A DNA stretch of 64,000 bases from Roseiarcus sp963794655 (GCA_963794655.1 CAWCEV010000008.1:868001-932000), one strand, 5' to 3'; numbered from the stretch's first letter, positions 1 through 9,489 are shown. Program-made: numbers and translations. The notes: generated by a model from the sequence alone, not told the origin.

Positions 1-124
1 AAGTCACGATTCCGACGAGAGAATCCAAAAAAACCCAAGAGAATCCAACCCAGACGGACGGGCCTTTGTCCTCCAAACGCCCCGAGGCCAAGAAAACCCA
101 AACGGATCGCTCCTGCGGCCAAGG
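1..124. other. Intergenic edge with short direct repeats
   Basis: No gene is seen here. The motif AGAGAATCCAA occurs twice (18-28 and 38-48), 20 bp apart, and the heptamer GGCCAAG also occurs twice near the right end. This lies downstream of the minus-strand gene that ends at 125. No convincing hairpin terminator was found. Confidence 0.4.
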
Positions 125-1849
125 CTAGGGAGCCGCGCACTCGAACGAGGCCGCCGAGTCCGGGTCCCCGCCACCATATTTGGCGTATTTCGGCCAAGGG
201 CAGAGCGGGCGGGCGCGGTTCGTGCTCCAGGACGCGGGGATCTCCTTGTTCGCCGGATCGGCGGTCGCGATGATGCGGTCCGGCGCCTTGCCCTTCTCGA
301 CCCAGTCGACGAGCGCGGTCAGCGCGTCGAACTTGTCGAGCGCGAGGCCGTCGCTGCAGTGAGTCATGCCAGGCACGGCGAAGAGGCGGACGTCCGCCTC
401 TGCCTTGCCGTCGAGATTGGCGTTCAGCTTGTCGTACCAGCGGATCGTGTCGTCGATCGAAAAAACCGGATCCGCCTGGCCGTGGTAGATGATCATCTTG
501 CGGCCGAGCTCGCGGAACTGCGCGAGCTTGGGATCGTCGACGTCCGGCGGCGTCATGAACTCCATCGCCGATTGCGGGAAGGCGTCGGTCTTCGCGTAGA
601 TCTTGGGCGCATCGGAGTCGAAATTATACGCCAGAAGCGACTTCATCAGCGCGTCAGTGGAGCCTGCCACCGCCACCGGCGGGGTCGAGAAGATATATTG
701 GAGGGCTGAGGCGCCCATCGTCGCGATGATCGGGAAGTGGTCCCAGGGCGGGATCGGGCTTTCGATCTTCCATAGCCGCCAGTTGCCGGTGCCGACACCG
801 CCGTCGACCGGCCAGTCAGAATAGAGAGCCTCGCCCTTCGAGTTCTTCGGCCCCGCGAAGCTCGCTTTGAGCGCCTCGACCTTGGCTTTGGGCAGGCAGT
901 CCGAAGTTGCGCCGGAAGCGCAAACAAGGCTGTCGAAGTCGAACGCCTTCTGGCAGGCGGCGAGATTGGCGGTGAGTCCGTCCTCGAGGCCGTCGAGCTT
1001 GTCGCAGGCGGCGAGGATCTTGCGCGAGACGAGGGCGGCGTCGTCCACTGAGATGGACTTGCGAATGTCGGGATCGGCCTTGACGAAGGCCTGGGCGTCC
1101 CAGGCGTGCTGGATCGCCGCTCGCGGCAGATCGAAGCCGGGATCGCCGACAAGATAACCATCATAGGCTGCCGGCATCCGGGTCGCCGCCACCATTGTGT
1201 GGCGTCCGCCATTCGAACAGCCGAACATGTAGGAAAAATCGGGCTTGCGCCCGTAATGGGCGGCGATGATCGCCTTGGCGATCGGCGCGAGCGTCATGTC
1301 CGCGGCGTAGCCGTAGTCGCGCCGGGCCTGGGGGTCGAGGCCGAAGGCCGCGCCGGCCGCGAGCCCGAGCGCTTGATTGGCAGGGTCTGCGCCGGAGTGG
1401 CCGGCGTCGGACGACATCACCGCAAACCCGCGCGCCAGCGCCGGCACGCCGCCGGAAGCCAGCGCCTTCGGCTGATCGCCGAGGGCAGGCACAACCGCCC
1501 CGTCGGTCCCACCGTTGGGCTGATCGAGAAACCGCCCGTTCCATTCCACTGGGAGCCGCATCTCGAACCGGATCGCGTAATGTTTGCCGTCGGCGCCCGT
1601 GCGATCGTTCAGGTGACCCTCGACGACGCAGTGACCCGGAAGGCCGTCGCCCGCCTCCTGCATCTTCGAGCCGTCGATGACGAGGCCGGGAATCGCAAGC
1701 GACTCGGTTGTGACTTTCGTGCAGCTTTCGCCTTGGGCGAACGCCGCCGCAGGCGCAACGAGACCGAGCGCAAGACCTCCGGCGGCCGCGGCAAGAAGCA
1801 GGCTCCGCCGGCCGAATCTTCGTACGTCCGTTGTCGCCGTCGTCCTCAT
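125..1849 (-). CDS. Tannase/feruloyl esterase family hydrolase, exported
   Basis: This is a 574-residue alpha/beta hydrolase of the tannase/feruloyl esterase family, which cleaves ester bonds of plant phenolic acids. The family CS-D-HC arrangement is visible: Gly-Cys-Ser-Asn-Gly-Gly with the nucleophile near Ser212, an acidic residue near Asp460 in GQADP, and His497-Cys498 in THCSDG; the two cysteines flanking the catalytic residues form a disulfide in known members. The N-terminus has paired arginines (RRFGRRS), a long Ala/Leu stretch and an AFA-Q-like cleavage site, so export, possibly by Tat, is likely. The ATG at 1849 was chosen because GGGAGGAG precedes it; a longer reading frame exists upstream but has no such site. 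The substrate is not determined. A feruloyl-CoA synthetase lies 5.5 kb away on the same strand. Confidence 0.85.
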   Translation of the reverse strand: MRTTATTDVRRFGRRSLLLAAAAGGLALGLVAPAAAFAQGESCTKVTTESLAIPGLVIDGSKMQEAGDGLPGHCVVEGHLNDRTGADGKHYAIRFEMRLPVEWNGRFLDQPNGGTDGAVVPALGDQPKALASGGVPALARGFAVMSSDAGHSGADPANQALGLAAGAAFGLDPQARRDYGYAADMTLAPIAKAIIAAHYGRKPDFSYMFGCSNGGRHTMVAATRMPAAYDGYLVGDPGFDLPRAAIQHAWDAQAFVKADPDIRKSISVDDAALVSRKILAACDKLDGLEDGLTANLAACQKAFDFDSLVCASGATSDCLPKAKVEALKASFAGPKNSKGEALYSDWPVDGGVGTGNWRLWKIESPIPPWDHFPIIATMGASALQYIFSTPPVAVAGSTDALMKSLLAYNFDSDAPKIYAKTDAFPQSAMEFMTPPDVDDPKLAQFRELGRKMIIYHGQADPVFSIDDTIRWYDKLNANLDGKAEADVRLFAVPGMTHCSDGLALDKFDALTALVDWVEKGKAPDRIIATADPANKEIPASWSTNRARPLCPWPKYAKYGGGDPDSAASFECAAP

Positions 1850-1969
1850 GCGCTCCTCCCTCGCGGCCGATTTCGCCTTGCGCGATTTGCTGACGCTACA
1901 GAGGCTCACCGCAATGCGCAAAGTCAAGCGCGCCTGCGTCAGGATCGAGCCCAGCCGCGGCGTGGCGTT

Positions 1970-3076
1970 TCAAACGCGCGCGATGACCGCGACCGGACCG
2001 CCGCCGGCTGGCCCCTGATGCTCGGCGCCGCCCGACACATAGACCGCGCCGGTTCCGGCGAGGCCGGCGATCAGCCCGCCGACGGCGGCGCGGGCGTGGC
2101 GCGTGGCGTTGATGTCGGAATCGTCGAGCATCGTGTGGCGGAGGCCGCGGACGGCCCCGTTGGGGGAGGCCTCCGCTTTGGCGAAGATGTTGACGAGCCG
2201 GTCCTGCGAGCCAGGGTCGAGCCCGTTCAGGCCTACGCTCTCGAGCGCCTCCATGACCGCCGAAAGATCGATCGCATCCTTCATCACCGCGTGGCCGATC
2301 TTGAACGGGCTCGCCGAGACGCGCGAATTGCCCATGAGTATGACGACGTTGTGCATGAGTTCGATCCCGGCGGAGGAAGACGCGACCGACGAATAAAGGT
2401 CCCAGTCCCTGAGCACATTGGCCTCGCCAGCATCGGCGCCGATCTCGCCCAGCGCCTTTGCGACGCCGAGCGCGGAAGCGCCCCGGGAATAGCCCATTGA
2501 CGTATAACCGCTCCCGGTCACCGTCGTCCTGCCGCGCGCCACCGCGTCCTGGACGCGCTCGCTGGTCAGGAGCGGGCATTTGATCTGAACGAAGTGCACA
2601 TCGCTGACGGCGTCGATCCGAGCGTCCCTCATCGCGGTCTCTACCGCCTTCATCGTCTCGCCGATCTGCGCGTCGCGGCCGATCTCCTCGGGCAGAAAGT
2701 CGCGGGTGTGGGCTATGCCCACGCTCAAACGCGCTTCGCCCGCGCTGGCTTGCTCGGCCCCGGGGTCGATTCTGCGCGCGAACACGGTCATGTGCGGCGA
2801 CAGCACCCCCTCCGTCCCGCCCGACATAACGAACGCTATTCTGCTTTCCACCGCACGGGGTGTGAGCCCCAGGCGCGGCGCGAGGGCCGAGCCCAAGGCG
2901 GCGACCGCGTATTCTCGGGTGAAATCGTTCACCCCGCCATTGCCCTCGGTCTTCCCCAGGATCGCAAGAATGGACGACGCCTGCAAATCTCCGCTGTCGA
3001 TAAGCGCCATCAGGCCAGAAACATCGCCGGGTCCGCTGGTCGGTATCCGAATGACGTTGAATGAGTTCCGCGGCAT
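1970..3076 (-). CDS. Ring-opening amidohydrolase (cyanuric acid amidohydrolase/barbiturase family)
   Basis: The 368-residue protein has the length and three-repeat layout of the AtzD/TrzD/barbiturase family, which opens s-triazine or pyrimidine rings hydrolytically. Putative Lys-Ser pairs are visible in each repeat: Lys42 in GKTEGNG with Ser85 in SGGTEG, Lys166 in IKCPL with the Ser233-235 cluster in SSSAGIE, and Lys300 with Ser348 in SGGAEHQGP. Its Shine-Dalgarno GGAGGGCGG overlaps the end of mbfA, whose stop lies 10 bp upstream, so the two are probably co-transcribed. No biuret or allophanate hydrolase is nearby, so cyanuric acid and barbiturate remain equally possible substrates. Confidence 0.85.
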   Translation of the reverse strand: MPRNSFNVIRIPTSGPGDVSGLMALIDSGDLQASSILAILGKTEGNGGVNDFTREYAVAALGSALAPRLGLTPRAVESRIAFVMSGGTEGVLSPHMTVFARRIDPGAEQASAGEARLSVGIAHTRDFLPEEIGRDAQIGETMKAVETAMRDARIDAVSDVHFVQIKCPLLTSERVQDAVARGRTTVTGSGYTSMGYSRGASALGVAKALGEIGADAGEANVLRDWDLYSSVASSSAGIELMHNVVILMGNSRVSASPFKIGHAVMKDAIDLSAVMEALESVGLNGLDPGSQDRLVNIFAKAEASPNGAVRGLRHTMLDDSDINATRHARAAVGGLIAGLAGTGAVYVSGGAEHQGPAGGGPVAVIARV

Positions 3077-3086
3077 CCGCCCTCCG

Positions 3087-4043
3087 TCAGCTCGAGCCGA
3101 TCAGAATCCCCGCCGCCAGCACCAGCGCGCCGCCTAGCACCACCTTCGCGGCGGCCGAGACTGGCGGGGTCTCCATGTAGCGCCACTGGACATAGGAAAT
3201 CGCCAGGAGTTCGAACACGACCACGATGAAGGCGACGGCCATCGCGGTGTAGAACGCGGGGATCAGGAACGGCAGGGTGTGGCCGATCCCGCCCGCCGTG
3301 GTCATCAATCCGCAAACGGCGCCCCGCAGAAGCGGCGAACCGCGGCCCGAAAGCTTGCCGTCGTCCGCGAGCGCCTCGGCAAAGCCCATGGAAATGCCGG
3401 CGCCGACCGAAGCTGCGAGCCCGACGACAAACGCGTTCCATGGATTGTGGGTCGCGACCGCCGCGGCGAATACCGGCGCGAGCGTCGAGACCGACCCATC
3501 CATCAAGCCGACGAGACCCGGCTGGATGATCTGCAAAATGAAGCGCCGGCGCTGGTTCTCCTCCTCGCTATTGCGGGCCGAATCCGTCAGAATTTCTTCT
3601 TCGAGGCCTGCGGCGATCTGATCGTGTTTCTCCTCCTCTTCGGCGAGATCGCCGAGGAGCTTCCGCGTCGAGGCGTCCGTTGTGCGCGTCAATGCCTGTC
3701 GGTAGAAGCGCGCCGCAGCGCGCTCCATCTCGCGCGCGTGGGACCGCACGGTCTCGATGCCCAGCGGCCGCTGATGCCACACTGGTTTCAGCGGGATATA
3801 GCCGCGGATGTGCTCGCGCCGCACCAGGGGAATATGGTCGCCGAATTTCGACACGAAGAGGTCGATGAGCCTGCGTCGGTGACCATTCTCCTCCGCGGCC
3901 ATCTCGTCGAACACTTTCGCGCTGGCCGGGAAGTCGTCATGGAGCCCGTCAGCGAAATCGGCGAAAATGCGAGCGTCCTCCTCCTCGTTGCTGATTGCGA
4001 GAGCCAGAATTTCGCGGTCGGACAAGTCCTCGAAATTGCGCAT
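3087..4043 (-). CDS. mbfA: Membrane-bound ferritin-like iron exporter MbfA
   Basis: The 318-residue protein joins an N-terminal rubrerythrin/ferritin-like domain (about residues 1-165, rich in Glu with ENGH and EEEEKHD metal-ligand motifs) to a C-terminal VIT1/CCC1-type transporter domain (about 170-318, with the LMDGSVSTLAP and GISMGFAEALADD helices and further membrane segments). This fusion is the MbfA family of Rhizobiales, which exports ferrous iron and protects against iron and peroxide stress. In other Rhizobiales it is repressed by Irr, but I could not recognise a clear ICE operator upstream. It is the first gene of a minus-strand unit and is divergent from proB across a 265-bp gap. 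Confidence 0.88.
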   Translation of the reverse strand: MRNFEDLSDREILALAISNEEEDARIFADFADGLHDDFPASAKVFDEMAAEENGHRRRLIDLFVSKFGDHIPLVRREHIRGYIPLKPVWHQRPLGIETVRSHAREMERAAARFYRQALTRTTDASTRKLLGDLAEEEEKHDQIAAGLEEEILTDSARNSEEENQRRRFILQIIQPGLVGLMDGSVSTLAPVFAAAVATHNPWNAFVVGLAASVGAGISMGFAEALADDGKLSGRGSPLLRGAVCGLMTTAGGIGHTLPFLIPAFYTAMAVAFIVVVFELLAISYVQWRYMETPPVSAAAKVVLGGALVLAAGILIGSS

Positions 4044-4308
4044 CGTCGCGTCCCCCGAACTCCCGCCTCGTCGAGCTTCGCCGTGGGCCGCACCGCGAAA
4101 CCACGTGCGAACGCCGCCCCGCGCATGGTCATCCCCGATGGCCGCCTTCTAGGTCTGGCCGATCGTGTGGGTCAAGTTATCTCGAAGCGGCTTTGGAGCG
4201 TCCAACTCGGCGTTCCATAGAGGGTTGGCGATCTCCCAGCCATCGCCTTGCCATCCCCTCTCGGCTGAACTAGACGAAAACGCCGTTCCGGCCTTGATAT
4301 TCCCTTGT

Positions 4309-5448
4309 ATGTCGGCGTTCGTGGACCAGCTTCCTTCCCTCGATCGATTCAACCGGATCGTCATCAAAGTCGGGTCCTCGTTGCTGGTCGACGGCGCTCT
4401 CGGCGCGGTTCGGCACGCTTGGCTGAAGGCGCTCGCGTCCGATATCGCCAATTTGCATCGGCGTGGCGCGAGCGTGGTTGTGGTGTCGTCCGGCGCGATC
4501 GCGCTCGGCCGGACGATCGCCGGGCTGCCGAAGGGGGCGCTCAAGCTCGAAGACAGCCAAGCCTCGGCTGCGATCGGCCAGATTGCCCTCGCCAGCGAGT
4601 GGTCGCGGGCGCTCGCCGAAAGCGGAATCGTTGCAGGCCAGCTCCTGCTGACTTTGCAAGATACGGAAGAGCGCCGCCGCTATCTCAATGCTCGCGCGAC
4701 GCTTGGGCGTCTTTTCGCCATCCGCGCGATTCCGATCATCAACGAGAACGACACGGTTGCGACCAGTGAGATCCGCTATGGCGACAACGATCGGCTGGCG
4801 GCCCGGGTCGCCACCATGTCGAGTGCGGACCTCCTGATTCTCTTGTCGGATGTGGCGGGGCTCTACGACTCGCCGCCGGGTCGAAACGCCCATGCCCGAT
4901 TGTTGCCCGTCGTCGAGCGCGTCACGCCCGAGATCGAGGCGATGGCCGGAGGCGCCTCGTCGGAATTGTCGCGCGGCGGCATGCGCACCAAGATCGAAGC
5001 CGCCCGCATCGCTACGGCTGCAGGCACGCATATGGCGATCGCGGATGGTCGTATCGCCCATCCGATCGCGCGCATCGCCGAGGGGGGCCCCTGCACATGG
5101 TTCCTCACTCCGTCGAATCCGGTCGCGGCGCGGAAGATCTGGATCGGCGGATCGCTCGAGCTCAAGGGCGCCGTGTTCGTGGACTCCGGCGCTGTCGGGG
5201 CGCTGGCGCGCGGCAAGAGCCTGCTGCCGGCCGGGGTGACACGCGTCGAGGGTGTTTTCGCGCGCGGCGATTGCGTCGCAATTCGAGACCCGCACGGGGT
5301 TGAAATCGGGCGCGGTCTCATCGCCTATGACGCCCTGCACGCCGAGCGCATTCGCGGACGAAATTCGCGCGACATCGCGCATATCCTCGGGACCGCCGGT
5401 CGGGCCGAAATGATCCATCGCGACGACATGGCGCTGGCTGGCCGATGA
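4309..5448 (+). CDS. proB: Glutamate 5-kinase
   Basis: The 379-residue protein phosphorylates glutamate in the first step of proline synthesis. The amino-acid kinase fold is clear: VIKVGSSLLV near the N-terminus, VVVVSSGAIALG, INENDTV, and GDNDRLAARVA. A C-terminal PUA domain covers about the last 90 residues (GAVFVDSGAVGALARGKSLL). The ATG at 4309 fits the usual ProB start, but no strong ribosome binding site precedes it and the frame is open further upstream. proB is usually found beside obgE or proA; neither is here. Confidence 0.93.
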   Translation: MSAFVDQLPSLDRFNRIVIKVGSSLLVDGALGAVRHAWLKALASDIANLHRRGASVVVVSSGAIALGRTIAGLPKGALKLEDSQASAAIGQIALASEWSRALAESGIVAGQLLLTLQDTEERRRYLNARATLGRLFAIRAIPIINENDTVATSEIRYGDNDRLAARVATMSSADLLILLSDVAGLYDSPPGRNAHARLLPVVERVTPEIEAMAGGASSELSRGGMRTKIEAARIATAAGTHMAIADGRIAHPIARIAEGGPCTWFLTPSNPVAARKIWIGGSLELKGAVFVDSGAVGALARGKSLLPAGVTRVEGVFARGDCVAIRDPHGVEIGRGLIAYDALHAERIRGRNSRDIAHILGTAGRAEMIHRDDMALAGR

Positions 5449-5460
5449 GGCGGGGCGCCG

Positions 5461-7311
5461 GTGGATCGGCGCGCCCTTGGCATGGCCGGTCCCTCCGCGC
5501 ATAAGTTCGTCATGAGCATTCCGGTCGAACGTCGCGCCCGGCTCATCGCCGTGCCGCGCCCGGCGCTGATCGCCCTGGCGAACTTGCGCGCGCGTCTGCG
5601 CGCCAGCGAATTCGGCATGGCCGCGCTGGCGATCGGGGTCGGCGTGCTGGCGGGCCTGTGCGTCGCCGCGATGACCAAGATCGTCAATGTCGCGCATGTC
5701 GCGATCTTCGGCATCCCGTTCGACGTTCACCTTAGCGCGGCAGCAAGCGTCGCGCCTCTTGCCGCCTTCGGGGCGCCGATGCTGGGCGGGCTCATTCTTG
5801 GCGCGATCGATACCTGGCTCGCTCGCAAGAAGGCGCCGCCGGCGGTCGATCCGGTCGAGGCCAACGCGCTACGCGGCGGACGCATGTCGCTCAGTCAGAG
5901 CCTCTTGGTGGCGGCCCAGACCATAATCTCGAATGGCTGCGGCGCGTCGGTAGGGCTCGAGGCCGGCTATGCCCAGATCGGGGCCGGGGTCGCCTCGTAT
6001 CTCGGGATAAGGTCGCGACTGCGCCGGCAGGACTTGCGCATGCTGGTCGGCTGTGGCGCGGGAGGCGCGATTGCGGCGGCGTTCGGCGCGCCGCTGACCG
6101 GCGCCTTTTACGCCTTCGAGCTTATTATCGGCGCCTATTCGCTCGCCAACGCGATCCCGGTTTTCGCCGCCACGCTCGCCGCATCGCTCACCACCCAGGC
6201 GGTGATCGGCGCACCGTACGACATCACTGCGCCTGCCGTCGCGCCGTTGACCTTTCCGCATTACGGCGCACTGATCATGCTCGGCCTGGTTGCGGCGGGG
6301 GTTGGGGTCGGCGCGATGCGGGTAGCGGCGCTGATCGAAAGGGCCTTCCGGGCGGCAATTCCGTGGCGCCTCGTTCGGCCCGTGGCCGGCGGGGCGATGG
6401 TCGGCGCGATGGCGCTCTATACCCCGCAGGTTCTGGGAGCTGGCCACGGCGCGCTCGGCCTAGACTTCTACTGGCCGATGACCGCGGCGGAACTGACGAT
6501 CCTCATTGTCCTGAAACTGTTCGCCTGCCTCGTCTCGCTGGCGTCGGGCTTTCGCGGCGGCCTGTTTTTCGCTTCGCTATTCGTGGGATCGCTGCTCGGC
6601 AAGCTTTATGCGATCGGCGTCGACGCCGTCGCGCCGTCGATGAATCTCGAGACGACCGCTTGCGTGCTGGTTGGCATGGGCGCGCTCAGCGCGGCCATCG
6701 TCGGCGGGCCGTTGACCATGACCTTCCTGGTGCTCGAGAGCACCGGAAATCTCGGAATCGCGGGCGGCGTGCTCGCCGCGTCGATTGCGACCAGCCTCGC
6801 TGTGCGGGCGACCTTCGGCTACTCGTTCACCACTTGGCGTCTTCATCTGCGCGGCGAGACGATTCGAGGCGGCCAGGACGTCGGGTGGCTGCGCGATCTG
6901 ACGGTCGGCCGAATGATGGCTCCCTCGCCCCCGGTCTTTCCCGTCGAGGGAGCTCTGAGCGCATTCTGCGAGGCTTTTCCGCTGGGCAGCGCGAATATCG
7001 TGGTCGCGGTCGGCGCCGACGGGCGTTACGAGGGGCTGATCCACGTTCCCGAGGCGCATGCGCTGTCGATCGAGAACGGCGGCGAGGGCGGCGCGATCCG
7101 CGCGGTCACGCATTTGCCGGCGACGATCTTGCATCCTGATGACGACATCCGAACCGCGCTCGACCGGTTCGGCGTCGCCGAAACAGACACGCTCGCCGTC
7201 GCCGCGCGAGGAACCGGCCAGGTGCTGGGCACGCTCAACGAGGCCTATGCCGCACGCCGTTACGCCCAGGAGACGAATCTGGCGATGAAAGGGGTGCTGG
7301 GCGGGGGGTAA
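5461..7311 (+). CDS. CLC-type chloride channel/transporter with C-terminal CBS domains
   Basis: This is a 616-residue CLC-family membrane protein. It keeps the gating glutamate (Glu167) but in an unusual GLEAG context instead of GREGP. The following helix reads FGAPLTGAFYAFEL, and the filter-helix motif near residues 360-370 is GFRGGLFFAS rather than GxFAP. About the last 140 residues form a CBS pair (VGRMMAPSPPVFPVEG; LPATILHPDDDIRTALDRF). The GTG at 5461 follows GAGGCGGGG, 12 bp after the proB stop, which suggests coupling; ATGs at 5482 and 5512 are alternatives. It ends 29 bp before the stop of the convergent acyl-CoA synthetase gene. Confidence 0.85.
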   Translation: MDRRALGMAGPSAHKFVMSIPVERRARLIAVPRPALIALANLRARLRASEFGMAALAIGVGVLAGLCVAAMTKIVNVAHVAIFGIPFDVHLSAAASVAPLAAFGAPMLGGLILGAIDTWLARKKAPPAVDPVEANALRGGRMSLSQSLLVAAQTIISNGCGASVGLEAGYAQIGAGVASYLGIRSRLRRQDLRMLVGCGAGGAIAAAFGAPLTGAFYAFELIIGAYSLANAIPVFAATLAASLTTQAVIGAPYDITAPAVAPLTFPHYGALIMLGLVAAGVGVGAMRVAALIERAFRAAIPWRLVRPVAGGAMVGAMALYTPQVLGAGHGALGLDFYWPMTAAELTILIVLKLFACLVSLASGFRGGLFFASLFVGSLLGKLYAIGVDAVAPSMNLETTACVLVGMGALSAAIVGGPLTMTFLVLESTGNLGIAGGVLAASIATSLAVRATFGYSFTTWRLHLRGETIRGGQDVGWLRDLTVGRMMAPSPPVFPVEGALSAFCEAFPLGSANIVVAVGADGRYEGLIHVPEAHALSIENGGEGGAIRAVTHLPATILHPDDDIRTALDRFGVAETDTLAVAARGTGQVLGTLNEAYAARRYAQETNLAMKGVLGGG

Positions 7312-7339
7312 CCCCGTCCGGCGCGGCGAGCCATGGGCG

Positions 7340-9172
7340 TCACCCAATGACGCGTGGCGAAAGGTCGGGTGCGTAGAGCTCGTCCACCATCGCCGCGCGG
7401 CGGCTCAGCACCGCGCGCTGGTTGACCGAACCTTTGTCGGTCAACTCCCCGGTATCGAGCGAGGGGGGATCGTCCATCAAAATCAGGCGGGCGAAACGGC
7501 CGGAGCTGCCCCCCGCCGCCGCATTGAAGGTCTTAAGCAGGCGCGCGAAGGTCTCGCGCACACGCTCACGCGCCAGGATCTCCAAGGGGGTCGCGTGACC
7601 GTCGGGCGTGTCTGCGAGTTCGCGGCACGCGGCGAGGTTCGGGATGACAAGGGCCGCCGCGTCGTCGCGGTCGTGGCCGGCGACGACGACGTCGCTCACA
7701 TAGGGCGCGCAATGGGCGACGAATTTCGCCCTTAGCGGTCCGACGCTGACCCACGTGCCGGTGGCGAGCTTGAAGTCCTCCGCGACCCGGCCGTCGAACA
7801 GGAAGCCCCGTTCGGGATTGGTCGCGTCGACGAACCGTAGCGCGTCGCCGAACTTGTAGAATCCCTCTTCGTCAAACGCCGCCTCCGTGAGCTTGGGCTC
7901 GCGCCAGTAGCCGGGGGTGACGCTCGGGCTCTTGACGCGCGCCTCGAGCTTGCCCGCGTTGGGGACGAGTTTCACCTCGACCCCCGGATTGGGAATGCCG
8001 ACGACGCCGGGGTCTCGCGAGCGCTCGGTGACGCTGATCGCCGAAGGACCGGTCTCCGTCGAGCCGAACGAAGTCACCATGGGCACAATTTCGCCCACGG
8101 TCTCTAGCCCGAGACGATCATAGCCCTCGCGGACATGGGGAGCGAGAGCGGCTCCGGCGTAGCAAAACGCCTGCAGCCGCGCGAACAAGGTTCGCCTGAG
8201 GTCCGGGTCCGCCTGCAGATACGGCAGAAGCATCTCGAAGCCGCGGGGCACGTTGTAATAGACGGTGGGGGAGATTTCCCTGAGGTTGCGGACAGTAGCT
8301 TCGATCGCGCCGGGGAGCGGCCGTCCCTCGTCGATGTAGAACGAGCCGCCATTGGCGAGCACGAGATTGAAATTGTTGTTGCCGCCGAAGGTGTGGCTCC
8401 ACGGCAGCCAGTCGATCAGCACCGGCGGCTCGGCGGCGTAGCTCGGATTGACGCCGCGCAACATCGCCTGGTTCGAGGTCATCATCCGATGGGTGTTGAT
8501 GACCCCCTTGGGCGTGCCAGTCGAGCCCGAGGTGAAGAGGAGCTTGGCGATCGTGTCGGGCCCGACCTTCGCCTGGGCGCGGTCGACGGCGGCCCCGGTC
8601 TTCGTCGCAAGCATCGCGTCGAGTGTCGTTGCGCGGCGAGTCGGGGGTGGATTCGTTTTTGCGACGATCTCGACATCGGCCGGCACGGCCGCCCCGATCG
8701 CTGCGGCGAACAGGGCGCCGTCATCGACGAAAACCAGGCCCGGCGTCAGGATGGCGATGATCGCCTTGAGCTTGGCGAAATCCTTGGCGACGAGCGAATA
8801 GGGGGCCGACACAGGCGCATACGGGACGCCGGCGATCATGGCTCCTAGCCCCATCAGCGCGTGATCGACGCCATTGCCGGAGAGTATCGCGACAGGCCGT
8901 TCGACACCGAGACCGCGGTCGATCAGGGCTTGCGCAATGCTGCGCGCAGCTGCGCGCGCCGAACCGTAAGTCAGCTTGCGCCAGGCCCCTCCCTTGGGCT
9001 CGCGCTCGGCGAGAAACACCCGATCGGGTGCGACCTTCGCCCAGTGATCGAGCCAGTCGGTCGCGGCGCGCGGATGCGAGCCCAGGGCATGGGGTGAGCG
9101 CGCCAGCATCACGCCGTCCGGGCGACGCTCGATGATCACCTCGGGCGGACCGAACGTCAGCTTCATCCTCAT
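7340..9172 (-). CDS. Feruloyl-CoA synthetase-like acyl-CoA ligase
   Basis: This 610-residue AMP-forming ligase has the P-loop-like signature LLFTSGSTGTPKGV, the A5-type motif SFGSTETGP, and GFLFDGRVAEDFKLATGTWVSVG near the hinge. The last is characteristic of the feruloyl-CoA synthase subgroup (Fcs/FerA), which activates ferulate, caffeate or coumarate to CoA thioesters. The start at 9172 follows GGAGGAG with 7-nt spacing. A crotonase 3 kb away could act on the product, but the pair is not in an operon. Substrate specificity is inferred from family resemblance only. Confidence 0.82.
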   Translation of the reverse strand: MRMKLTFGPPEVIIERRPDGVMLARSPHALGSHPRAATDWLDHWAKVAPDRVFLAEREPKGGAWRKLTYGSARAAARSIAQALIDRGLGVERPVAILSGNGVDHALMGLGAMIAGVPYAPVSAPYSLVAKDFAKLKAIIAILTPGLVFVDDGALFAAAIGAAVPADVEIVAKTNPPPTRRATTLDAMLATKTGAAVDRAQAKVGPDTIAKLLFTSGSTGTPKGVINTHRMMTSNQAMLRGVNPSYAAEPPVLIDWLPWSHTFGGNNNFNLVLANGGSFYIDEGRPLPGAIEATVRNLREISPTVYYNVPRGFEMLLPYLQADPDLRRTLFARLQAFCYAGAALAPHVREGYDRLGLETVGEIVPMVTSFGSTETGPSAISVTERSRDPGVVGIPNPGVEVKLVPNAGKLEARVKSPSVTPGYWREPKLTEAAFDEEGFYKFGDALRFVDATNPERGFLFDGRVAEDFKLATGTWVSVGPLRAKFVAHCAPYVSDVVVAGHDRDDAAALVIPNLAACRELADTPDGHATPLEILARERVRETFARLLKTFNAAAGGSSGRFARLILMDDPPSLDTGELTDKGSVNQRAVLSRRAAMVDELYAPDLSPRVIG

Positions 9173-9447
9173 CGACCGCTCTCCTCCCACCAAAAGCCCT
9201 CCTTCTAGCGGAGCGGTCGTCGCGATGTTTAGGGCTTGACCTTACCCGCTCGCTGGCGCCCCCGCCCGTCGCGGGATTGAGGCAGAGAAAGCGCGCCCAA
9301 ATCAAGCTCGCCTGCCGCCCTGCTTTCTTTCGTCCTCGCGATCTGATTGTTCAAGAGGTTAGGTGCGAAATTCTGTCGTCTCGCGCCTTTGCCTCGCCGG
9401 TTCTCGCCAGCGCCTCCGCCGATGCAATCCTCCGCTCTGCAAATAAT
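9173..9447. other. Divergent intergenic region
   Basis: This is the non-coding space between the acyl-CoA ligase start and the regulatory elements of the ArsR gene. No further gene or clear promoter for the ligase was recognised. Confidence 0.4.
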
Positions 9448-9463
9448 TCAACCAATCGGTTGA
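9448..9463. promoter_or_regulatory. Upstream operator palindrome of the ArsR operon
   Basis: The sequence TCAACCAATCGGTTGA is a perfect 6-bp inverted repeat around 4 bp. It overlaps the -35 hexamer (9460-9465) of the predicted promoter. The same half-sites recur 41 bp downstream, so this is most likely a binding site for the ArsR-type repressor encoded next to it. Confidence 0.75.
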
Positions 9464-9489
9464 CTTTCCAGGTTCCCATGAGCTATAGT
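9460..9489 (+). promoter_or_regulatory. Sigma-70-type promoter of the ArsR operon
   Basis: A -35 box TTGACT (9460-9465) and a -10 box TATAGT (9484-9489) are separated by 18 bp. The expected transcription start, about 7 nt after the -10 box, falls at or within a base or two of the ATG at 9497, so the mRNA is predicted to be leaderless. No Shine-Dalgarno sequence precedes that ATG, which agrees. Confidence 0.7.

Noticed and set aside
4044..4164. Possible Irr/ICE operator upstream of mbfA
   Set aside because: A CTAGAAGG-like piece is present on the minus strand, but the symmetric partner and the right spacing are missing.
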